A DNA stretch of 7,670 nucleotides, taken from the NCBI GenBank assembly GCA_007128995.1, contig SKWJ01000294.1, positions 1 through 7,670 on the forward strand, read 5' to 3'. A model generated the notes under the pieces. That model was not told the origin of the DNA and did no database searches. It saw only the letters and a program-made list of their open reading frames with translations. How positions within the stretch are numbered: position 1 is the stretch's first letter; every line of letters begins with the position of its first letter. Below are positions 1 to 5,671 of this stretch, one piece after another. This DNA comes from Paracoccaceae bacterium. GTDB lineage: Bacteria; Pseudomonadota; Alphaproteobacteria; Rhodobacterales; Rhodobacteraceae. The translations under genes and the position numbers were made by a program.

Positions 1-418
1 CAGCTTTGATCAGGATGTGCTGCCTGCGATGGGATCTGCGGCACTAGGGGTGATAAATACAAGCCAATGGTCGCCCGATCTGGACAATCCGGCCAACGCC
101 GCCTTTGTTTCTGCCTTCGAGGTGGCCTATGGACGTCTGCCCTCACTCTATGCAAGCCAGGGGTTCGATACCGCCAATCTGATCCTGTCTGCGATGGCCA
201 GCGCCGATGTGTCTGACAAGGACGCTTTCCGCGAGGCGCTGCGCGCGGCAGAGTTCGACTCGGTACGCGGCTCGTTTGCCTTTGCGCCCAACCAGCACCC
301 GATCCAGACGGTCTATGTCCGCGAAGTGGTCGAGGTTGATGGCGTTCTGACAAACCGCATCATCGGCACTGCCTTTGAGGAACACCGCGACGTGCATGGT
401 GAAAACTGCGCGATGTAA
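1..418 (+). CDS. ABC transporter substrate-binding protein, C-terminal part (HAAT/Peripla_BP_6 type)
   Basis: This is the 3' end of a gene that enters from outside the window; the open frame starts at base 2 and gives 138 residues before TAA at 416-418. It is the C-terminal lobe of a periplasmic solute-binding protein that captures ligand and delivers it to the LivH/LivM permease. The visible features are typical of the Leu/Ile/Val-binding-like family: a YGRLPSLYASQGFDTANL segment (the usual tyrosine-rich hinge region), an alternating helix with DAFREAL, then SVRGSFAF and PNQHPIQTVYVREVV near the C terminus. Family members are usually about 380-420 residues, so roughly two thirds, including the signal peptide, lies upstream. 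Its position directly before livH-livM-livG-livF on the same strand supports the role. The ligand (branched-chain amino acid, amide, urea or aromatic acid) cannot be decided from this lobe. Confidence 0.88.
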   Translation, partial: SFDQDVLPAMGSAALGVINTSQWSPDLDNPANAAFVSAFEVAYGRLPSLYASQGFDTANLILSAMASADVSDKDAFREALRAAEFDSVRGSFAFAPNQHPIQTVYVREVVEVDGVLTNRIIGTAFEEHRDVHGENCAM

Positions 419-445
419 GCGCATCACCGCAGCCCCGGCATTGAC

Positions 446-459
446 TGGGCGTATGCCCA
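446..459 (+). other. Small hairpin between binding-protein gene and livH
   Basis: Perfect inverted repeat TGGGC-GTAT-GCCCA: a 5-base-pair GC-rich stem with a 4-base loop in the 60-base gap between the binding-protein stop and the livH start. There is no T tract after it, so it is not a standard intrinsic terminator. In many binding-protein-dependent importer operons a hairpin after the binding-protein gene stabilises the upstream mRNA and allows excess binding protein; that role here is an inference. A stem this short can also occur by chance. Confidence 0.35.
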
Positions 460-478
460 CAGCCTGTAAAGGAACCTC

Positions 479-1396
479 ATGTCTCTCGCACTGGTGCTAG
501 AGCAGCTTCTGAATGGCGTGCAATTCGGATTGATGCTGTTTCTGATGTCAGCAGGCCTGACGCTCGTTTTCGGGGTGATGGGCCTGATCAACCTCGCACA
601 TGGCTCGCTGTACATGATCGGCGCGTTTCTTTGCGCGGCGGTCGCGGGGGCAACAGGCAATTTCTGGCTGGGGCTTGTCGGCGGGATCGCAGCCGCGGCA
701 GCCGCCGGGGCACTGATCGAGGTGGTGGTGATACGCAGGCTTTATACCCGCGACCATCTTGACCAGGTGCTGGCCACTTTCGCCCTTATTCTCATCCTCT
801 CGGAAGGGGTGCGCATGATCTTCGGGCCGTTCCCGCTCTACTTGAACGTGCCCGACATGCTGCGCGGCACAGTCAGTCTGGGAATTGTCGAATATTCGCG
901 CTACCGGCTGGCCCTGATCGGCTTTGGACTGGCGGTTGCGCTGGGCCTGTGGGCGCTGATTGCACGAACGCGGCTTGGCATCCAGATCCGCGCAGGTGAA
1001 TCTGATCGCGAAATGATCGCTGCGCTGGGCGTCAATATCCGTGCGCTTTACACCATCGTTTTCGCACTTGGTGCTGCACTGGCAGGGTTGGCCGGCGCGC
1101 TGGTGGGGGCAATTCAGTCAGTGCAGGTAGGGATGGGGGAACCTGTCCTGATCCTCGCCTTCGTCGTGATTGTCATCGGTGGAATCGGGTCGATCAAGGG
1201 GGCGATGGTGGGCGCGCTGCTGGTCGGCGTGATCGACACGATGGGACGCTTCCTGCTGCCGCGCATATTCGCCAGCTTTCTGGACACATCTCAGGCCATG
1301 GGGATCGGCGCTGCGCTGGCGTCGATGCTGATCTATCTGCTGATGGCGCTTGTGCTGATTTTCCGCCCCAAAGGACTGTTTCCCGCTCATGGATAA
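479..1396 (+). CDS. livH: Branched-chain amino acid-type ABC transporter permease LivH
   Basis: A 305-residue inner-membrane permease, one half of the translocation channel of a HAAT-family importer, pairing with LivM. Length is normal for LivH. The N-terminal family motif GLTLVFGVMGLINLAHGS spans residues 26-43. Residues 164-186 (RTRLGIQIRAGESD followed by REMIAALGV) form the cytoplasmic coupling loop that contacts the ATPases. VIGGIGSIKGAMVGALLVG spans 232-250, and the C terminus carries RPKGLF at 296-301. About eight hydrophobic membrane segments are visible. The ATG at 479 is supported by AAAGGA at 468-473, five bases upstream, and by the typical short N terminus. The stop overlaps the livM start by 8 bases, indicating translational coupling. 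The substrate is undetermined. Confidence 0.95.
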   Translation: MSLALVLEQLLNGVQFGLMLFLMSAGLTLVFGVMGLINLAHGSLYMIGAFLCAAVAGATGNFWLGLVGGIAAAAAAGALIEVVVIRRLYTRDHLDQVLATFALILILSEGVRMIFGPFPLYLNVPDMLRGTVSLGIVEYSRYRLALIGFGLAVALGLWALIARTRLGIQIRAGESDREMIAALGVNIRALYTIVFALGAALAGLAGALVGAIQSVQVGMGEPVLILAFVVIVIGGIGSIKGAMVGALLVGVIDTMGRFLLPRIFASFLDTSQAMGIGAALASMLIYLLMALVLIFRPKGLFPAHG

Positions 1397-2366
1397 CTTG
1401 CGCAAGGAATGGCTGCTCAATGCTCTGCTCGCAGCGGCACTGTTCATGGTGCCGTTTTGGGCCTGGATCGCCAGCGAGCCCTTCATCATCACGCTGGCCA
1501 CCCGCATCGCGATCCTTGCCATTGCCGGCGTCGGGCTGAACATCGCGCTGGGGCTTGGCGGAATGGTCAGCTTTGGCCATGCGCTCTATCTCGGGATCGG
1601 CGGCTATGTCGCAGGCATTGCAGCACATCACGCCTTTCATGGCACCCCCATTCTCGGTTTGCCCGGAACCAACCAGATGCTGCCAATCTGGGCCATTGCC
1701 ATGCTTTTCTCCGGTGCGATAGCAGCGATTGTCGGGGCGCTCTCGCTGCGCACTTCGGGCATTTTCTTTATCATGATCACACTGGCCTTCGCGCAGATGG
1801 GGTTCTTTTTCACCCTCTCATGGCCGGCTTATGGCGGTGAAGACGGGTTGCCGATCTTCATGCGCAACCAGTTTCCGGGGCTGAACACGGCACGCCCGTG
1901 GGAGCTTTTTCTTGTGGCCTATGGTGTGCTGATCCTGACACTGGGGGTGTTCGCGACCCTGCGCGCGGCCCGGTTCGGGGCAGCGTTGATGGCCATTCGC
2001 CAGAACCCTGATCGCGCCGCAGCGATCGGCATCTCGCCGTTCGGCATAAAGCTTGTGGCCTTTATCCTGTCGGGGATGATCACCGGGCTTGCAGGGGCCA
2101 TGATGGCCGATCTCACGCGCTTCGTCAGCCCCGCCATGATGGCCTGGACAATGTCAGGCGAATTGATCGTCATCATCATCCTTGGGGGGGTCGGGCGGCT
2201 TTTCGGCCCAGTGGCAGGTGCTGCTATTCTTGTCGGGTTCGAGGTGTTCTTCGGCGGGTTGACCGAGCATTGGAAATTATGGTTGGGCCTCGTGTTGCTT
2301 GCAGTGGTGCTCTTCGCACGCGGTGGGCTTATCGGGCTTATCGCCGGGAGGGCACAGAATGGCTGA
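1389..2366 (+). CDS. livM: Branched-chain amino acid-type ABC transporter permease LivM
   Basis: A 325-residue inner-membrane permease, the second channel subunit of the importer. Diagnostic stretches are SFGHALYLGIGGYVAG at residues 61-76, GGEDGLP at 149-155 and the coupling-loop region RFGAALMAIRQNPDRAAAIG at 195-214, which fits against the ATP-binding subunits. A further conserved glycine-rich turn, LGGVGRLFGP, lies at 265-274. Multiple hydrophobic segments fill the rest, and the length is typical. The ATG at 1389 lies inside the end of livH (8-base overlap), and the end of this gene overlaps livG by another 8 bases. A run of seven G bases at 2184-2190 is present but the frame is intact through it. 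Confidence 0.95.
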   Translation: MDNLRKEWLLNALLAAALFMVPFWAWIASEPFIITLATRIAILAIAGVGLNIALGLGGMVSFGHALYLGIGGYVAGIAAHHAFHGTPILGLPGTNQMLPIWAIAMLFSGAIAAIVGALSLRTSGIFFIMITLAFAQMGFFFTLSWPAYGGEDGLPIFMRNQFPGLNTARPWELFLVAYGVLILTLGVFATLRAARFGAALMAIRQNPDRAAAIGISPFGIKLVAFILSGMITGLAGAMMADLTRFVSPAMMAWTMSGELIVIIILGGVGRLFGPVAGAAILVGFEVFFGGLTEHWKLWLGLVLLAVVLFARGGLIGLIAGRAQNG

Positions 2367-3111
2367 GCCGGTTCTGAGCCTGAAGAGCATCTCCAAGAGC
2401 TTTGGCGCGCTCAAGGCGTCCGATGATGTGTCGCTTACACTTCATACCGGCGAGATCCATGCACTGATCGGCCCCAACGGGGCCGGGAAATCAACGCTGA
2501 TGGGTCTTGTCTCTGGCAAGCTGACGCCGGATTCGGGGTCAGTCTGGCTGGACGGGACGGATGTCACTGGTCTGTCAGTTGCGCGGCGGGCGCGGCGGGG
2601 GCTGGGGCGCAGCTTTCAGGTTTCATCGCTCATTCCGGACTATTCCGCGCTGCGCAATGTAATGCTGGCACTTCAGGCCTGCCAGGGCCACAGCTACCGG
2701 TTCCTGCGCCCTGTCAACCGTGACAGCGCGCTGCGCGATGGGGCGCGAAGTATCCTTGGGCGGGTGGGCCTTGGCCCGCGCGCCTCGGTCGAGGCGGCAA
2801 CGCTCAGCCACGGAGAGCGGCGACTTCTGGAAATTGCCGTGGCGCTTGCGCTGGCCCCACGTTGTTTTTTGCTTGATGAACCGATGGCCGGGCTCGGGTC
2901 TGAAGGTACAGCCCGACTGGTTGGATTCCTGCGCGAGTTGAAACGCGAGGCCCCGATCCTGCTGATCGAGCATGACATGGATGCAGTGTTCCAGCTTGCC
3001 GACCGTATTTCGGTTCTGGTCTATGGCCGGATCATCGCAACCGGCACAGCTGCTGAGATCCGCGCCAACCCGCAGGTCCGCGCTGTCTATCTGGGCGAGG
3101 ATGCAACATGA
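2359..3111 (+). CDS. livG: Branched-chain amino acid-type ABC transporter ATP-binding protein LivG
   Basis: A 250-residue cytoplasmic ATPase that powers the LivH/LivM channel as a partner of LivF. All nucleotide-binding motifs are present: Walker A GPNGAGKST at 38-46, Q-loop glutamine 87 in GRSFQ, signature LSHGE at 149-153, Walker B CFLLDEP at 169-175 with catalytic Glu174, and switch His205 in LLIEHDMD. The ATG at 2359 is preferred over an in-frame TTG 60 bases upstream because GGGAGGG at 2346-2352 sits six bases before it and the protein then begins with the usual first beta strand of the fold. It overlaps livM by 8 bases and ends in an ATGA overlap with livF. The signature reads LSHGERR, a common variant in this subfamily. 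Confidence 0.95.
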   Translation: MAEPVLSLKSISKSFGALKASDDVSLTLHTGEIHALIGPNGAGKSTLMGLVSGKLTPDSGSVWLDGTDVTGLSVARRARRGLGRSFQVSSLIPDYSALRNVMLALQACQGHSYRFLRPVNRDSALRDGARSILGRVGLGPRASVEAATLSHGERRLLEIAVALALAPRCFLLDEPMAGLGSEGTARLVGFLRELKREAPILLIEHDMDAVFQLADRISVLVYGRIIATGTAAEIRANPQVRAVYLGEDAT

Positions 3112-3797
3112 CGGCCGTGCTCGAACTCGAGGCGCTGGAGGTTTATTATGGCGCTTCTCAAGCCCTTTTCGGTGTCAATCTCGAAGTGCGCGAAGGTCAG
3201 GCAGTGGCACTCATGGGGCGCAACGGCATGGGGAAGACGACCACGATTGCCACCACCTGCCGGATGCTGCCGCTGCGCGGTGGCGCGGTCCGCTTCGGAG
3301 GGCGCGATATCAGCGCCCTACCCGCTTTCCGCGCCGCACGTCTGGGCCTTGGCCTTGTGCCGGAAGGGCGGCGCTGCTTTCCCAATCTCAGCGTTACCGA
3401 AAACCTGATCGCCGCAGCGCGCCCGGGTCCATGGGATCTTGCACGTGTGCGTGCATTTTTTCCGCGGTTGCAGGAGCGTGCAGATCAGCTTGCCGCAACG
3501 CTGTCGGGGGGCGAGCAACAGATGCTTGCGATTGGTCGTGCCCTGATGACCAATCCGCGTCTGCTGTTGCTGGATGAAGCGACCGAGGGCCTAGCGCCGG
3601 TCATTCGTCAGGAAATATGGTCCGCAATCGCATCGCTGAAATCCGAAGGGCTTTCGCTGTTGATGGTGGACAAGACCCTCTCCGAAATCCTGCCGCTGGC
3701 CGATCATTGTGTCATTCTCGAACGTGGGCAGACCGCATGGCAGGGAAAGGCCAAAGACCTGACCGAAGAGATAACAGACATGTATCTTGGCGTCTGA
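3108..3797 (+). CDS. livF: Branched-chain amino acid-type ABC transporter ATP-binding protein LivF
   Basis: A 229-residue cytoplasmic ATPase, the second nucleotide-binding subunit of the importer. Walker A is GRNGMGKTT at 37-45; the LivF-specific VPEGRRCFPNLSVTENL segment is at 84-100; the signature is LSGGEQQ at 132-138; and Walker B is RLLLLDEATEGLAP at 151-164 with Glu157. At the switch position, where many LivF proteins have VEQ, this protein reads VDK (187-189); I believe this is a recurrent subfamily variant rather than a defect. The start ATG overlaps the livG stop (ATGA), with GAGGA at 3097-3101 as ribosome binding site six bases upstream. It is the last gene of the transporter operon; the gene that follows is on the other strand. 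Confidence 0.95.
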   Translation: MTAVLELEALEVYYGASQALFGVNLEVREGQAVALMGRNGMGKTTTIATTCRMLPLRGGAVRFGGRDISALPAFRAARLGLGLVPEGRRCFPNLSVTENLIAAARPGPWDLARVRAFFPRLQERADQLAATLSGGEQQMLAIGRALMTNPRLLLLDEATEGLAPVIRQEIWSAIASLKSEGLSLLMVDKTLSEILPLADHCVILERGQTAWQGKAKDLTEEITDMYLGV

Positions 3798-3818
3798 GCG
3801 GTCCAGCGTGCCGGGTCG

Positions 3819-3844
3819 GGACAGGGCAAATCCTTGTCCGGTTT
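3819..3844 (+). terminator. Possible intrinsic terminator of the transporter operon
   Basis: An 8-base-pair hairpin, GGACAGGG, loop CAAAT, then CCTTGTCC, with one G-T wobble, lies about 20 bases after the livF stop. It is followed by GG and only three T bases, so the T tract is weak. Position at the end of the operon, facing a convergent gene, favours a terminator; the poor T tract keeps confidence low. Confidence 0.35.
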
Positions 3845-4062
3845 CGGCGTGATCGCGCGGTGTATCGCGCATGATATTCCTTGCGCCGCGGTTCAGATCA
3901 TCAAGGGAAGCACCACAGCCAATCCGCTTGGCGCAGCCTGAAGCCGGCCACAAAACGTTCGGTGCGTGATGTGAATTTGTCGAACGCAATGCAAAGCGGA
4001 CTGTCACCCGTTGCCACGACAGTGACCTGAACCGGCGCGATCCGGCATTTTTCCGCAGCGGG

Positions 4063-4912
4063 TTACCCGGTATGCTTTGGGGCGCTGGGTATGCTGTGCC
4101 GCGCTGGCTGTCCTCCCACAAGATATGCCGCCGGACCACTGAGACCGTCAAAGAACCGCCAGAGCAGCCAGGTCACGCCATAGACGAAGATCAGCAGAGC
4201 GAGGAACTCGACTGGCCACGACCAAGAGAGTTGCGCAGCGATCGCGAGACCGATGATCGTCACCGGAAAATGCAGGATATAGAAAGGAAAAACGGCGCGA
4301 TTCAATTCGCTCAATAGGCGGCCGGGCTGGTTCAGGAAGCGCACAGACAAGCCCAAGGCGGCCAGACACCATGCCCAGGCAGTCGCTGCCTCGACAATCG
4401 AGAACACAGTGGCATTCGCGGGCTGCAGATCGGCAGGCACCCAAGCGAAGATCGGCCAGCACAGAATGGTGTAGATCGAAAGGTTGAACAGAAACCACAG
4501 ATGCTGGACCTGCCGCGGCTGAGGTTCGGTCAGCCAACGCCACCAGAAAGCAAAGAACCCTGGGGGATCACTGGTCATGCGTGCAATTGCATACCCCCCG
4601 AAAACATTGAGAAACGCCACACCGAACGCAGCAGGAACAAGCAGGCGCAAAAGGCGGCCTCTGATGAAGCGCGGTCCAACACCTGTTTTGGTAAGAAACC
4701 ACGTCCCGATTCCGGCGATCAGGAACAGGGACGGAAGCCGCCAACTGTGACTCCAGTAAAGGAACAGAGTCATCCCGCAGCCTGCCAGATCATTGTTCAC
4801 GAATTGGTAAATATCGACGCCCCCAGTCGACGAAGCCAACAGCAACATGATGAGGGACAAGTAGCGCGAAGAGGAGCACCCGTAGCCAATCAAGCTCGTA
4901 TCGGCGGGTCAT
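4063..4912 (-). pseudogene. Acyltransferase-3 / MdoC-like membrane acyltransferase, frameshifted and internally shortened
   Basis: A minus-strand gene for an integral membrane acyltransferase; relatives acylate sugars of glucans, lipopolysaccharide or exopolysaccharide. The start is ATG at 4912-4910 with AAGGAG at 4924-4919, six bases upstream. This frame reads MTRRYELDWLRVLLF, then VPHHVAVGFVDWG, the classic family N terminus, but after an extra base in the C run at 4820-4824 it continues out of frame to TGA at 4792-4790 (40 codons). Removing one base gives FVDWGVDIYQFVNNDLAG and joins the long downstream frame: SHSWRLPSLFLIAGIGTWFL, RLLRLLVPAAFG, HLWFLFNLSIYTILCWPIF and ELNRAVFPFYILHFPVTIIG. 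An ATG at 4893 opens the downstream frame, but its first 25 or so codons do not resemble the family. The repaired protein would be 282 residues, against roughly 370-390 usually; the central helices between CWPIFAW and VEAATAW appear absent. A single-base sequencing error could explain the frameshift but not the short length. Confidence 0.75.
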
Positions 4913-4971
4913 CTGCGGCTCCTTCGACCTCAAATTGCCAGCAATTTCTGACCGTTAAGCGTCATTCGATG

Positions 4972-4998
4972 ATTATGCGTCCAGCCATCTGTTCGCAA
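4972..4998 (-). promoter_or_regulatory. Candidate sigma70-like promoter for the acyltransferase gene
   Basis: On the minus strand, TTGCGA (4998-4993) and CATAAT (4977-4972, five of six consensus bases) are separated by 15 bases, which is short. Transcription would start near 4965 and give a leader of about 50 bases before the ATG at 4912. This is a match by eye only, in an AT-richer region where such matches are frequent. Confidence 0.25.
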
Positions 4999-5494
4999 GC
5001 TTTCGTCCTACCCGGAGCCGCGCCTGTTGAATATCAGATGGCGACTTGAGACTCAGGTTCGCACGAGCACCTCCGGTTTTGAAACGGCTGCGGCAGGTTA
5101 ACTTATCAACTCGGACAATGTTTGCCGGTTTCTGGCTTGTCAGCTTGGGTCTGGGACTGTAGGTCTTCACATGAGTGAGATTGCGCAGATGGCGTTTCAT
5201 TTCATGAAGTCGAGGTGAAGAAACGCCTGCGTGGCAATCCCCGTTTCGTTTTTGTATATGCTGCGTTCCAGCGCGAGCGATCACATGACGATATGGAATT
5301 TTGCAAACTGTGCCTGCTTTGGCGCGACACGGATACAGGCTGGCGCGGCGATGCGAAAGATGTCCTTCTCTGCACAGCGGTCCGTCATGTTTTGCGAAAT
5401 CCGCAGATCGAAAAACGAGATCTGATGTTCGTGAGTGTTGCCGCCTGCCAGAACAATCGGCGAAATGCGCATGTCCTGCAATCCACAGTTCATG

Positions 5495-5524
5495 CAAAAC
5501 GTGCACGCTCAGCGTCTCGTTTTG
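5495..5524. repeat. Inverted repeat CAAAACG / CGTTTTG
   Basis: Perfect 7-base arms at 5495-5501 and 5518-5524 enclose 16 bases that include ACGCT-C-AGCGT, so the whole element can fold as a two-part hairpin. The A-rich left arm and T-rich right arm resemble a weak bidirectional terminator, but the T run is only four bases. It abuts the next palindrome. Function is unknown. Confidence 0.4.
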
Positions 5525-5550
5525 TGATCCGAGCGCTGATCACATATGAG
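5522..5550 (+). promoter_or_regulatory. Palindrome TGTGATC-N8-GATCACA overlapping a promoter-like match
   Basis: Perfect 7-base arms at 5523-5529 and 5538-5544 with an 8-base centre. It overlaps TTGTGA (5522-5527), a possible -35, followed after exactly 17 bases by TATGAG (5545-5550), a possible -10, on the strand that reads into phosphomannomutase. If real, the leader would be about 115 bases long and the palindrome would be placed like an operator. The arms resemble CRP half-sites, but the TGTGA and TCACA halves are 12 bases apart instead of 6, so this is not a standard CRP site. The palindrome is seen; promoter function is inferred. Confidence 0.3.
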
Positions 5551-5671
5551 GTGGGGGCATTCGGATAATGATATTTCAGACTAAACATTCCAGCTGGCCC
5601 GCTGCATATCACGATCTGATCGCGACACACGCAGCGAATGTTGCCCATATTTTCCTGATGAGGTCCTGACC

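Larger units (their letters stand above)
4913..5671. other. 759-base tract without a convincing gene
   Basis: This gap lies between the divergent acyltransferase remnant and phosphomannomutase. GC is visibly lower than in the flanking genes: three sampled 60-base lines (5221, 5281, 5401) give 95 of 180 G+C, against 45 of 60 in one line of livG. Open frames exist on both strands (for example 70 codons on minus at 5281-5493 and 117 codons on plus at 5215-5568), but they overlap each other, lack good ribosome binding sites, show weak third-position G/C bias, and match no family I recognise. I see no tRNA, no transposase fragment that I can name, and no direct-repeat array. It could hold a decayed gene, an unrecognised small gene or small RNA, or simply regulatory sequence. 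Two inverted repeats at 5495-5544 are listed separately. Confidence 0.6.

Noticed and set aside
2299..2358. A 20-residue N-terminal extension of LivG from a TTG codon
   Set aside because: It lies inside livM, has no ribosome binding site, and the ATG at 2359 has GGGAGGG at ideal spacing and gives the family N terminus.
4032..4052. CCGG-CGCGAT-CCGG hairpin with five T bases as a plus-strand terminator
   Set aside because: The stem is only four pairs and it lies about 235 bases after livF; too weak to call.
3901..4062. A 53-codon open stretch (no ATG) directly after the acyltransferase stop, same frame
   Set aside because: It reads fairly protein-like (for example RFVAGFRLRQADWLW) but has no ATG or good ribosome binding site and matches no family I know; it could be a chance frame or a readthrough tail.
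3591..4151. A 186-codon minus-strand frame across the end of livF and the spacer
   Set aside because: It runs antisense to livF and overlaps the acyltransferase end; its composition is arginine/serine/proline-rich shadow sequence with no motif.
4985..5041. CCATCTG / CAGATGG inverted repeat as mobile-element ends
   Set aside because: Only seven-base arms 43 bases apart, with no target duplication or transposase; chance is sufficient.
4973..5506. 177-codon minus-strand frame
   Set aside because: Rich in Arg, His, Lys and Ser with no hydrophobic core pattern or family motif; overlaps another minus-strand frame at 5281-5493 that is no more convincing.
5523..5544. CRP/FNR-type binding site
   Set aside because: Half-sites TGTGA and TCACA are 12 bases apart, not the 6 required for a CRP site, and the FNR core TTGAT/ATCAA is absent.
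5215..5568. 117-codon plus-strand frame from a GTG codon
   Set aside because: Poor ribosome binding site, weak third-position G/C bias, overlap with equally long minus-strand frames and no recognisable motif.
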